Part shown: piece after piece, positions 57,415-64,000 of the stretch
Layout: every line of letters starts with the position of its first letter
Position numbering within the stretch: the first letter of the stretch is position 1
Assembly: GCF_002733955.1 (NCBI RefSeq)
Contig: NZ_NVXQ01000022.1
Span: 113,352 to 177,351, forward strand
From: Hoeflea sp.
GTDB lineage: Bacteria; Pseudomonadota; Alphaproteobacteria; Rhizobiales; Rhizobiaceae
DNA length: 64,000 nucleotides
Direction of reading: 5' to 3'
The notes under the pieces: generated by a model
What the model was told of the DNA's origin: nothing
Database searches by the model: none
The model's input: the letters and a program-made list of their open reading frames with translations, nothing else
Translations under genes and position numbers: made by a program

Positions 57415-58158
57415 GGTCTGTCTCCTTGCTTCCAACATAGGCTGCCGCACTCGTTCATAAAAGACAGGCTTTTGACCACTCTGCGTTCAGCATTTATGGA
57501 CAGCGCCAACAAGGCGGCGCATCTGGACAGGCCAAAAATCCCGCATGGGTGGTCTCCACCGGGGTGAAATCTGTCTCAGGTCCGGAGGGCCGCACGCGGG
57601 CTTTGCCTCTGGAAAATGGAAGTTAGGTGGCGCAGCACGCGCGCGGCCCGAGTCTTGCCGGATGATGTCCGCATCCGACAGGCGGCACCTTGCACTCACA
57701 GATGTTACTTCCCGCCCGGATTGCTCCGGCCGCAGCCTGGGCAGGCCGCGGGAGTGGGTCTCGGGATACCGGCACGGACCCTGACGCACACTTGGCGCGT
57801 CATGTCCGCCACAGGCCCGGACCGGAATTTCCGTTTCCTGCCGCCACTGCAGCGTCTGAAAACGGTTGCCGGCCCGGTGGCTGGCTTTGCACGCGTCTCG
57901 AACGAGACCCGCCCGCCAGCGGAACCCCGATGGCCTCCGCCTCCTTTCGAGCCTTGCCGCACGTTACGGCAACTCCCGAAAGGCCTTCCTCCCGCCTGGA
58001 CGAAAACGTTCGCGATCCATCCGGCGGCGGGAGCGCGATGATGATGGCATGGGGTTTGGCGGGTGGGGAAAAGATTGGGGGAATTTTTCGGACAAGCGCT
58101 TGGAAGCGTTGGCCGTGCAGAAATCAACCATGCACAGGTTTGGCTGGATTGCGCTGAA
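57415..58158. other. Gene-free stretch between the LigB-type and GFA-type genes
   Basis: No gene I can support. Several open frames exist on both strands, but they lack known domains, ribosome binding sites and codon bias, and their translations are rich in R, P and G as expected of shadows in G+C-rich DNA. The first 60 bases hold the LigB-type promoter. The rest may be a decayed gene; no homologous fragment could be recognised. It ends at the covarying inverted repeat. Confidence 0.55.
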
Positions 58159-58302
58159 CCCAATCTCCCCCCTTGCGGGGGAGATGTCGGCATCGCCGAC
58201 AGAGGGGGGAATCACAGCTTGTTTCGATCGGACAGCGTGTGTGGAACCATACCCCCCTCTGTCACCTGCGGTGACATCTCCCCCGCAAGGGGGGAGATTG
58301 GG
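58159..58302. repeat. Long inverted repeat with covarying inner stems
   Basis: CCCAATCTCCCCCCTTGC at the left end (58159) and its reverse complement at the right end (to 58302) bound two arms of about 51 bases, 58159-58209 and 58251-58302, with 41 bases between. Each arm contains an own hairpin: GTCGGC-ATC-GCCGAC in the left arm and, on the reverse strand, GTCACC-GCA-GGTGAC in the right. The stems differ in sequence but keep complementarity. This is a small structured intergenic repeat of the rhizobial type. Confidence 0.85.
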
Positions 58303-58317
58303 CAGCCCCCAATATCC

Positions 58318-58743
58318 TCAATCCTCCGCCACCAGCAGCCCGGCCGAGCCTTTTTCGTACTGGGGCAAGCCGTCGGTAATCTCGTAGAAATCGCCCTTGT
58401 CGGCGCAGAAGATGTGCTTGGTCATGTTCAACCCGGTCGGCTGATCAAGAGCGCCCGCCAACACCGAAATGTGCGGGTCATCCTGATGCTTCCAGAACAG
58501 CGCCGAGCCGCAGGTGGCGCAGAACCCGCGCCGGGCGAAGTCGGAAGCCTGGTACCAGGTGATGTTCTCCCCGCCCTCGATCACGATGTTCTCGTCAGGC
58601 ACGTTGGTGGCTGCGAAATAAAGCCCGGACTGACGCCGGCATTGCGAACAATGGCACGCGACCACTTCGCGCAAGGGACCGGTGGTGCGGAAACGGACGG
58701 CACCACAATTGCAGTGTCCGGTACGGGCTTGGTCGTTGGGCAT
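58318..58743 (-). CDS. GFA family (Gfa-like) zinc-binding protein
   Basis: A 141-residue protein of the glutathione-dependent formaldehyde-activating (Gfa/CENP-V) family. Zinc ligands are in GHCNCGAVRF, ACHCSQCRRQSG and FCATCGSALFW. Canonical Gfa speeds reaction of formaldehyde with glutathione, but most family members are of unknown function. Length is typical. The gene is alone in its strand segment: the covarying repeat follows it and parE precedes it by 95 bases. Confidence 0.9.
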   Translation of the reverse strand: MPNDQARTGHCNCGAVRFRTTGPLREVVACHCSQCRRQSGLYFAATNVPDENIVIEGGENITWYQASDFARRGFCATCGSALFWKHQDDPHISVLAGALDQPTGLNMTKHIFCADKGDFYEITDGLPQYEKGSAGLLVAED

Positions 58744-58838
58744 GCAGGGCTCCGAGGGGACTGATTCCGGTTGGAGACGATCAAAGCACGGAGACGTCCT
58801 GCCGTTCTACTGACATTTGCGGCATTGACGAGTTGGAT

Positions 58839-59129
58839 TCACACCCAGCGATCCGGATCCATTCGGCCGTGCAAAATTCGAACTACCTGAAGCAAACCCG
58901 GCGCTGACAAAACATAAGCAACGTGCGAACCGGTCCGAAGCTTCATAAGCCCTGGACGAACCGAAGAGGCATCGCGAAAAAGACTTGGCGCACTCGCCGC
59001 CTTCTCGAGTCTCGCTTGAATCTGCCGCAGATAGAGATCAGCCCGCTCATCACCGAATTGCGCCACGCTCCAAACGTGAATTCGTGCCAGATCCTGTAAC
59101 GCCAATTGTGTGTAGGTTGGCCGGGTCAT
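58839..59129 (-). CDS. parE: ParE toxin of a type II toxin-antitoxin pair
   Basis: A 96-residue toxin of the RelE/ParE superfamily. The N-terminal YTQLALQDLARIHVWSVAQFGDERA (given by its ends) and the core RDASSVRPGLMKLRTGSHVAYVL fit ParE, which inhibits DNA gyrase. The ATG overlaps the parD stop by four bases, the usual coupled arrangement. The protein ends with HGRMDPDRWV, the conserved ParE C-terminus. Confidence 0.9.
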   Translation of the reverse strand: MTRPTYTQLALQDLARIHVWSVAQFGDERADLYLRQIQARLEKAASAPSLFRDASSVRPGLMKLRTGSHVAYVLSAPGLLQVVRILHGRMDPDRWV

Positions 59130-59362
59130 CTCCCGCGCAGGTCAGCGAGAAATGCATCCATATCAAGAGGACCTGCATCGCCTGAAGCAAGGCCCGCGTC
59201 GATCTCCAGACGAAGCGCCTGCATCATCTGATCTCGTTCCTGCAAAGTAGCCAGTCCAGCGCGCACTGCCTCGCTCACGGAAGCAAAGCGCCCTTGCTCG
59301 ATCTGCGAGCGGACAAAGGCTTCCTGCTGCTCGGTCAGCACCACTGATGTGTTTTTGCCCAT
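59126..59362 (-). CDS. parD: ParD-type antitoxin
   Basis: A 78-residue ribbon-helix-helix antitoxin starting at ATG 59362: MGKNTSVVLTEQQEAFVRSQ with the helix SVSEAVRAGLATLQERD following. The C-terminal arm, acidic and disordered (GDAGPLDMDAFLADLRGR), wraps the toxin. It is coupled with parE by a four-base overlap. A near-perfect palindrome 15 bases upstream of the start is a probable operator for autorepression. Confidence 0.92.
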   Translation of the reverse strand: MGKNTSVVLTEQQEAFVRSQIEQGRFASVSEAVRAGLATLQERDQMMQALRLEIDAGLASGDAGPLDMDAFLADLRGR

Positions 59363-59376
59363 GTGACTTCTCCGGT

Positions 59377-59391
59377 TACCAAGACTTGGTA
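59377..59391. promoter_or_regulatory. Probable ParD operator
   Basis: TACCAAG-A-CTTGGTA, a perfect seven-base inverted repeat around a single A, ends 15 bases upstream of the parD ATG. ParD-type ribbon-helix-helix proteins repress their own operon through such palindromes. Confidence 0.7.
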
Positions 59392-59494
59392 CCACATCGT
59401 GTGCCTGCCATCAATTTGCCCCCACCCGGATCAGCTGCGCTTCTCTGACCTCTCCCCGTGAGGGGAGGTTGTGAACCGAAGTCGCTTCACACTC

Positions 59495-59659
59495 CGTCAT
59501 GCCGGACCCGATCCTCCGGCATCCAGCAGACGAGCGTCCGCGAGCCGGGAGACCCTTTGATCAAGGCGCCGCAAAAGTCTCTGACCGCGCAGAGGCGCGG
59601 TCGCTGGATCCCGGAGTTACGACGTCACTCCGCTTGTCTGGATCAAGTCCGGGATGACG
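59495..59659. repeat. Dispersed intergenic repeat, copy B
   Basis: A 165-base element with inverted ends CGTCATGCCGGAC and GTCCGGGATGACG (12 of 13 complementary). Both ends carry short hairpins, and near the right end ACGACGTCACTCCGCTTGTC differs by one base from copy A. It is 30 bases longer than copy A because of an extra internal stretch. Confidence 0.65.
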
Positions 59660-59699
59660 GGTGGAGGGATCGCAATCAAAAACCACACGCCCAAAACCA

Positions 59700-59727
59700 A
59701 AAACGCCGGGGCTTTGCCCGGCGTTTT
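59700..59727. terminator. Bidirectional terminator downstream of the DAHP synthase gene
   Basis: AAAACGCCGGG and CCCGGCGTTTT flank a six-base loop (GCTTTG), 30 bases past the stop codon on the minus strand. The flanking A and T tracts let it act in both directions. Confidence 0.85.
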
Positions 59728-59757
59728 CTTAGTCGTTTCAGTCAGTTGCGAGCAGTT

Positions 59758-61131
59758 TTACCCGTTCACAACAGCCTTTTCCTCGTCCCGTCCACCCTTC
59801 ATGCGTTCGGCGACGAGGAAGGCGAGTTCGAGGGCCTGGTCGGCGTTCAGCCGCGGGTCGCAATGGGTGTGGTAGCGGTCCTGCAGGTCCTCGCCCGAGA
59901 GCGCGCGGGCGCCGCCGGTGCATTCGGTGACGTTCTTGCCGGTCATCTCGATATGGATGCCGCCCGGGTGTGTGCCCTCGGCGCGGTGGATCTGGAAGAA
60001 GGAATCCACTTCCGACAGGATCCGCTCGAACGGACGCGTCTTGTAGTTGTTCATGGTGATCGTGTTGCCGTGCATCGGGTCGCACGACCACACCACCTTG
60101 CGGCCCTCGCGCTCGACCGCGCGGATCAGCTTGGGCAGGTGATCGGCTACCTTGTCATGGCCGAAACGGGCGATCAGCGTTAGCCGGCCGGCTTCGTTGG
60201 ACGGATTGAGCAGGTCGATCAGCGTCAGCAGTTCATCAGGCTCGAGCGACGGGCCGCATTTGAGACCGATCGGGTTCTTTATGCCGCGGGCATATTCGAT
60301 GTGGGCATGATCGGTCTGGCGCGTCCGGTCGCCGATCCAGATCATGTGACCGGATGTGGCGTAGTAATCGCCCGAGGTGGAATCGGTGCGGGTCATGGCT
60401 TCTTCGTAGCCGAGCAGCAGGGCTTCGTGGCTGGTGAAGAAATCGGTCTCGCGCAGATTGGCGTGGTTGTCGGCATTGATGCCGATCGCCTTCATGAAAT
60501 CCATGGTCTCGGAGATCCGGTCGGCCAGCGCCCGGTAGCGCTCGGCCTGCGGGCTGTCCTTGACGAAGCCGAGCATCCACTGGTGCACATTGTCGAGATT
60601 GGCGTAACCGCCCTGGGCGAACGCGCGCAGCAGGTTGAGCGTTGCCGCCGACTGCCGGTAGGCCATGATCTGGCGCTCGGGATCAGGCACGCGCGACTTC
60701 TCGTTGAACTCGATGCCGTTGATGATGTCGCCGCGATAGCTCGGCAGCTCGATGCCGTCCTTCTTCTCGATATTGGACGAGCGCGGCTTGGCGAACTGGC
60801 CGGCGATGCGGCCGATCTTGACCACCGGCTGCTGCGCGCCGAAGGTCAGAACCACGGCCATCTGCAGGAACACGCGGAAGAAATCGCGGATATTGTCGGC
60901 CTCGTGCTCTGCGAAGCTTTCGGCGCAATCGCCACCCTGAAGCAGAAAGCCCCTGCCTTCGGCGACCTCGGCAAGCGACGCTGTCAGCCGACGGGCCTCA
61001 CCCGCAAACACCAGCGGCGGAAACTTGGCCAGCCGGGCCTCGGTCGCAGAAAGCGCCGCTGCATCCGGATAATCCGGAACCTGCTGGATCGGTTTGTTGC
61101 GCCAGCTTGATGGGGTCCAGTTCTGTGCCAT
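59758..61131 (-). CDS. aroG: Class II 3-deoxy-D-arabino-heptulosonate 7-phosphate synthase
   Basis: A 457-residue enzyme that condenses phosphoenolpyruvate with erythrose 4-phosphate, the first shikimate step. Class II (plant/actinobacterial) signatures are [14 protein letters not shown] with the metal-binding cysteine, [49 protein letters not shown], and CDPMHGNTI near the C-terminus, followed by [13 protein letters not shown]. The start at ATG 61131 was chosen for [22 protein letters not shown]; an upstream in-frame start would lie in tandem repeats. The gene is monocistronic with a terminator. Confidence 0.96.
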   Translation of the reverse strand: MAQNWTPSSWRNKPIQQVPDYPDAAALSATEARLAKFPPLVFAGEARRLTASLAEVAEGRGFLLQGGDCAESFAEHEADNIRDFFRVFLQMAVVLTFGAQQPVVKIGRIAGQFAKPRSSNIEKKDGIELPSYRGDIINGIEFNEKSRVPDPERQIMAYRQSAATLNLLRAFAQGGYANLDNVHQWMLGFVKDSPQAERYRALADRISETMDFMKAIGINADNHANLRETDFFTSHEALLLGYEEAMTRTDSTSGDYYATSGHMIWIGDRTRQTDHAHIEYARGIKNPIGLKCGPSLEPDELLTLIDLLNPSNEAGRLTLIARFGHDKVADHLPKLIRAVEREGRKVVWSCDPMHGNTITMNNYKTRPFERILSEVDSFFQIHRAEGTHPGGIHIEMTGKNVTECTGGARALSGEDLQDRYHTHCDPRLNADQALELAFLVAERMKGGRDEEKAVVNG

Positions 61132-61143
61132 GTCGTTCACCGT

Positions 61144-61265
61144 GTTGGCCGGGCTCATGCCCGGCGATTTTACGGGCGATGCGCCCGCGGGTTGGCCGGG
61201 CTCATGCCCGGCTGTTTTTACGGGCAATGCGCCCGCGGATTGATCGGGCTCATGCCCGGCTGTTT
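61144..61265. repeat. Tandem repeats in the leader of the DAHP synthase gene
   Basis: Two full copies of a 47-48 base unit (61144-61190 and 61191-61238) and a partial third (61239-61265) lie 13 bases upstream of the start codon of the minus-strand gene. Each unit holds two stems: GCCGGGC-TCAT-GCCCGGC and CGGGC-N4-GCCCG. They would sit in the mRNA leader. The frame is open on the minus strand but would encode a repetitive peptide. Confidence 0.85.
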
Positions 61266-61365
61266 GCGGGGCCGGACCCCGCAGATCGCTTATTTCACCG
61301 GGCTTATAGCGATAGATTGCCTGAGTGCAAACCCGGCAAATCGAATCATCTGCGCCTCAGCCGCC

Positions 61366-62100
61366 TCAAGCCGGTACGCGGGCGCCAAGGGCAGCATCAA
61401 ACAGCTCGATTTCGGCCGCTGACAGGCTGACCGAACGCGGGTAGAGCGGCGCGGCCCTGTCCTCATGGATCGGCATGTGAAACGCATCGGTCTCCGAGAC
61501 GAAGCGGTGCAGGCCCGCCGCGCCAAATTCACGCAGGAAACCCTGCATGACGGCGTCGAGATAGGATCTCAGGATCGGTGTCGGTCCGCCGGCCGGCGGG
61601 TGTTCGATCCGCGCCTCGTAAACATGCAGGGTGATGTCCGCATCAAGCCCGTGGGCGGCATCCATGCTGTCGAATTCGAGATCGGCCAGCGTGATCTCGC
61701 GCCGGTGATAGCGGAACTCGCGGGCGTCAATGCCTGGAAGATTGACGGCGAAATCGATCACCAGCAATCCATCGATCGCAGCACTTTCCGCGCGATGCGC
61801 TGTCAGCAGTGCAGGCGTTGCCCCGTCCGGCAGACTGACCGCCGCCCCGCTATCCGCCAGCGCCGGCATCTGCGGCCGCGGCCGCCAGGTCCGCCGCCAG
61901 CCCTTCAGCCGCGCCCTGTGGGCCGCGACATGGCCGGTGGTCAGCGTGGCGCGATTGACCAGCGAGCCATAGCCGAAATAGCCGACAAGCTCGTCCGCGC
62001 CGGGATGTGCAGCCCTTGCGCCTGCAGCGGCTTGCACGGCGTGATCGGGCCCGCCCGCTGTGATTGGGACTGTCTGCGGCATCTCGAACTTGGACATCAT
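61366..62100 (-). CDS. Gamma-glutamylcyclotransferase-like protein
   Basis: A 244-residue protein with the GGCT signature near residue 40, VGYFGYGSLVNRATL, where YGS binds the substrate carbonyl. Further downstream, RARLKGWRRTW and ADITLHVYEARIEHP resemble the gamma-glutamylcyclotransferase/AIG2 fold; I could not spot the catalytic glutamate with confidence. Such enzymes split gamma-glutamyl amines or amino acids to 5-oxoproline. Two adjacent ATGs (62100 and 62097) can start it. It is downstream of nothing on its strand and divergent from the aldehyde dehydrogenase gene by 64 bases. Confidence 0.75.
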   Translation of the reverse strand: MMSKFEMPQTVPITAGGPDHAVQAAAGARAAHPGADELVGYFGYGSLVNRATLTTGHVAAHRARLKGWRRTWRPRPQMPALADSGAAVSLPDGATPALLTAHRAESAAIDGLLVIDFAVNLPGIDAREFRYHRREITLADLEFDSMDAAHGLDADITLHVYEARIEHPPAGGPTPILRSYLDAVMQGFLREFGAAGLHRFVSETDAFHMPIHEDRAAPLYPRSVSLSAAEIELFDAALGARVPA

Positions 62101-62164
62101 GACCTCACCTTCCTACAATACGAGATAGTGAGCGAACACCAAACCGCCAAACCCGGGAAGCCCC

Positions 62165-63535
62165 ATGACCTCGACATCAGACCGCATAGCCGCTCTTCGC
62201 GCCAGCTTCGACAGCGGCAAGACCCGTCCGGAAAAATGGCGGCGGCAGCAGCTCTACCAGCTGATGACCATGATCGAGGAAAACGAGACCGCCATCAACG
62301 CCGCACTGCATGCCGATCTTGGCAAATCCGGCTTTGAGGCCCGGATGACGGAAGTTGGCACGGTGCTGGCGGAAATCGAGCACACGCTGTCCAAGCTCAG
62401 AAGCTGGATGCGTCCGACAAGGGTTTCCACCCCGCTGTCGAACCAGCCCGGGCACAGCAAGGTGGTGCATGAGCCGCTCGGCGTGGTGCTGATCATGGCG
62501 CCGTGGAACTATCCGTTCAACCTGACGCTGACGCCGCTGATCGGGGCCATCGCCGCGGGCAATTGCGCAGCCCTCAAGCCCTCGGAAGTCTCGGCCAACA
62601 CCTCCGCGTTGCTGGCCCGGCTGATCCCCGCCTATCTCGACACCGATGCATTCGCGGTGTTTGAGGGTGGCCCGGAGATCTCGACCGAACTGCTCGAACA
62701 GCGCTTCGACCATGTCTTCTTCACCGGCAGCGAAAACATCGGCCGCATCGTCATGACGGCGGCCGCAAAACACCTGACGCCGGTGACGCTGGAACTGGGC
62801 GGCAAGAGCCCCTGCATCATCGCCGCCGACAGCGATCTCGAACTTGCGGCCAGGCGGGTGGCCTGGGGCAAGTTCCTCAATGCCGGCCAGACCTGCATCG
62901 CGCCCGATTACGTGATGATCGACGAAACCGTATCCGACGCCTTTGTCGGGCACATGCGAGAGGCGATCAGGAAATTCTTCGGCGCCGATCCGAAGGCGAG
63001 CCCCGACTACCCGCGGCTGATCAACGAGCGCCATTTCGACCGGGTCAGCCAACTGATGGAGGGCGGCACCGTGGCCGTCGGCGGAGAGAGCGATCGCGCA
63101 GCAAAATACATCGCGCCGACGCTGCTGACCGGCGTTGCCCCCGAGGCGGAGGTGATGCGCGAGGAAATCTTCGGCCCGGTGTTGCCGGTGATGACCTACA
63201 GGAGCCTGGATGAGGCCATCGGTTTCATCACCGCCCGGCCGAAGCCGCTGGCGCTCTATGTCTTTGCCAAATCAACCGAGATCCAGAACGAGGTAATCGA
63301 CCGGACCAGCTCCGGCGGCGCCTGCATCAATGATGTGGTGATGCATCTGGCCGTCCCCGACCTGCCCTTCGGCGGCGTCGGCGCAAGCGGCATGGGCGCC
63401 TATCACGGCCGCGCCTCGTTTGACACGTTCAGCCATGCCCGCGCGGTGCTAACCAAGAGCGAGCATCTGGATGTGCCGCTGCGCTATCCACCCTTCAGCG
63501 ACACCAAGCTGCGCTGGCTCAAGCGGTTGCAGTAA
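62165..63535 (+). CDS. Aldehyde dehydrogenase (class 3-like, NAD(P)-dependent)
   Basis: A 456-residue aldehyde dehydrogenase of the short class 3/coniferyl-aldehyde type (no N-terminal extension). Catalytic residues are N115 (APWNYP), E210 (LELGGKSP) and C244 (NAGQTCIAPDY). The nucleotide-binding fold includes FTGSENIGRIV, and the C-terminal DLPFGGVGASGMGAYHGRASFDTFSH is characteristic of the class. It oxidises fatty or aromatic aldehydes; the native substrate is unknown. The ATG at 62165 lies 64 bases from the divergent GGCT-like gene. No partner follows in the next 100 bases. Confidence 0.93.
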   Translation: MTSTSDRIAALRASFDSGKTRPEKWRRQQLYQLMTMIEENETAINAALHADLGKSGFEARMTEVGTVLAEIEHTLSKLRSWMRPTRVSTPLSNQPGHSKVVHEPLGVVLIMAPWNYPFNLTLTPLIGAIAAGNCAALKPSEVSANTSALLARLIPAYLDTDAFAVFEGGPEISTELLEQRFDHVFFTGSENIGRIVMTAAAKHLTPVTLELGGKSPCIIAADSDLELAARRVAWGKFLNAGQTCIAPDYVMIDETVSDAFVGHMREAIRKFFGADPKASPDYPRLINERHFDRVSQLMEGGTVAVGGESDRAAKYIAPTLLTGVAPEAEVMREEIFGPVLPVMTYRSLDEAIGFITARPKPLALYVFAKSTEIQNEVIDRTSSGGACINDVVMHLAVPDLPFGGVGASGMGAYHGRASFDTFSHARAVLTKSEHLDVPLRYPPFSDTKLRWLKRLQ

Positions 63536-63574
63536 CCGTTACAGCCTGCCGCGGCCCGGTTTCGCGGCAGTATC

Positions 63575-63588
63575 TTGATGCACATCAA
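63575..63588 (+). promoter_or_regulatory. FNR/FixK-type box with -10 element
   Basis: TTGATGCACATCAA matches the anaerobox TTGAT-N4-ATCAA exactly. A TATGAT -10 hexamer lies at 63610-63615. Placing a start near 63623 puts the box centre at about -41.5, the position of activating (class II) FNR/FixK sites. The next gene start is at 63649. Confidence 0.75.
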
Positions 63589-63648
63589 GGCCATATATCG
63601 TGTTCGCGCTATGATTGAGGCATCAAACCGATCAGTGGAGCGCAAGCC

Positions 63649-64000
63649 ATGTCCCAGTCAGCCTATTCCAACACCACCGAAGCCGTCGGCATTTTCCACA
63701 CGGCGGAGGACCTGCAGGCGGCGATCGATGATCTGCTCACCCAGGGGTTCAACCGCATGGATCTGAGCATTCTCGCCTCGGAACGGGCCATCGAGGACAA
63801 GCTGCATGAAGCCTATGTCCCAGCCCGCGATCTCGAGGACCGGGTCGAGGTTCCCACCACGGCGTTTGTCTCGACCGAATCCGTTGGCGACGCCATGGGC
63901 GCGGTGATCGGGGTGCTGGTCTATGTGCCGGCGATGATCGGCGCGGCGGCGGTTGTCGCTTCCGGCGGCGCGCTGGCGGCTGCCGTGACCGCGGCGCTGA
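63649..64000 (+). CDS. Small stress-type membrane protein, partial
   Basis: The gene starts at ATG 63649 (MSQSAYSNTTEAVGIFHTAEDLQAAI, given only by its ends here) and runs off the window after 117 codons. An alpha/beta N-terminal segment (GIFHTAEDLQAAIDDLLTQG) is followed by a glycine-rich membrane stretch (VGDAMGAVIGVLVYVPAMIGA). It resembles rhizobial general-stress/low-oxygen inducible membrane proteins, but I am not certain of the family. The perfect FNR/FixK box upstream predicts expression under low oxygen. No gene for its end can be given. It is 113 bases downstream of the aldehyde dehydrogenase stop. Confidence 0.65.
   Translation, partial: MSQSAYSNTTEAVGIFHTAEDLQAAIDDLLTQGFNRMDLSILASERAIEDKLHEAYVPARDLEDRVEVPTTAFVSTESVGDAMGAVIGVLVYVPAMIGAAAVVASGGALAAAVTAAL

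Larger units (their letters stand above)
59392..59757. other. Intergenic region with repeat and terminator
   Basis: The gap between parD and the DAHP synthase gene has no gene. It holds a short palindrome (CCCCGTGAGGGG at 59455), copy B of the dispersed repeat (59495-59659) and a bidirectional terminator (59700-59727). Confidence 0.65.

Noticed and set aside
57616..58193. Overlapping open frames on both strands between the LigB-type and GFA-type genes.
   Set aside because: The translations are rich in R, P and G and show no family pattern; neither strand has a plausible start region.
59430..61300. Clusters of short repeats considered as a CRISPR array.
   Set aside because: There are no regular repeat-spacer units of equal length; the repeats are a tandem leader array and a dispersed element.

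Overview
The window looks like chromosome from a GC-rich alphaproteobacterium of the Rhizobiales (Hyphomicrobiales), probably the Rhizobiaceae/Phyllobacteriaceae side; Hoeflea or a near relative is my guess, not a proof. Supporting signs are the overlapping folP-folB-folK cluster, the CckA hybrid kinase, an enormous coiled-coil protein that fits the growth pole ring protein GPR/RgsE, an MlaE permease with an N-terminal STAS-like domain, a class II DAHP synthase, a DUF1127 protein and an alphaproteobacterial-type recA SOS box. No rRNA, tRNA, CRISPR array, prophage or complete insertion sequence was seen. Most of the content is ordinary core genome; unusual signals are mainly intergenic or in lineage-specific proteins.

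Layout. 1-9.5 kb: the end of pepT; a Tat-exported intradiol-dioxygenase-like protein paired with a haem-binding membrane protein; a DUF998 protein; a HerA-type ATPase; DUF1127 and ArsR genes divergently arranged; GNAT; trmJ-murI (4-base overlap); fabF and a MarR regulator with shared operator-like palindromes. 9.7-19.1 kb: icd with two membrane-protein genes, an A+T-rich DUF1883 gene, alaS, recA, psuK-psuG and an orphan BrnA-like gene. 19.4-26.2 kb: OmpA-like lipoprotein, a hypothetical membrane-anchored protein, cckA divergent from a FliO-like protein gene, and dksA. 26.5-35.5 kb: sixA, ycjX-ycjF, a secreted hypothetical protein, a chemoreceptor, the folate cluster and a DUF922 protein.

35.5-44.4 kb: a candidate small RNA, ferredoxin and its reductase, an orphan HPt protein and the 1841-residue GPR/RgsE-like protein with three kinds of tandem repeat. 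44.4-49.6 kb: an Mla-type lipid transport operon (permease, ATPase, MCE protein, auxiliary lipoprotein) divergent from a dipeptide epimerase gene. 49.7-57.4 kb: maeB with a possible leader ORF, a DUF2865 protein, an MFS transporter overlapping nadE, and a LigB-type dioxygenase. 57.4-64 kb: a 0.9 kb gene-free stretch ending in a covarying inverted repeat, a GFA-family protein, parDE, class II DAHP synthase with a tandem-repeat leader, a gamma-glutamylcyclotransferase-like protein, an aldehyde dehydrogenase, and the start of a small stress-type membrane protein gene behind a perfect FNR/FixK-type box.

Themes that link genes are cell polarity and the cell cycle (CckA, GPR/RgsE, an orphan HPt), envelope maintenance (Mla, OmpA-like lipoprotein, MurI, epimerase) and central metabolism (icd, maeB, nadE, aroG, folate). 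Start codons were chosen by ribosome binding site, signal peptide and overlap with the previous gene; alternatives are given where the choice is open.
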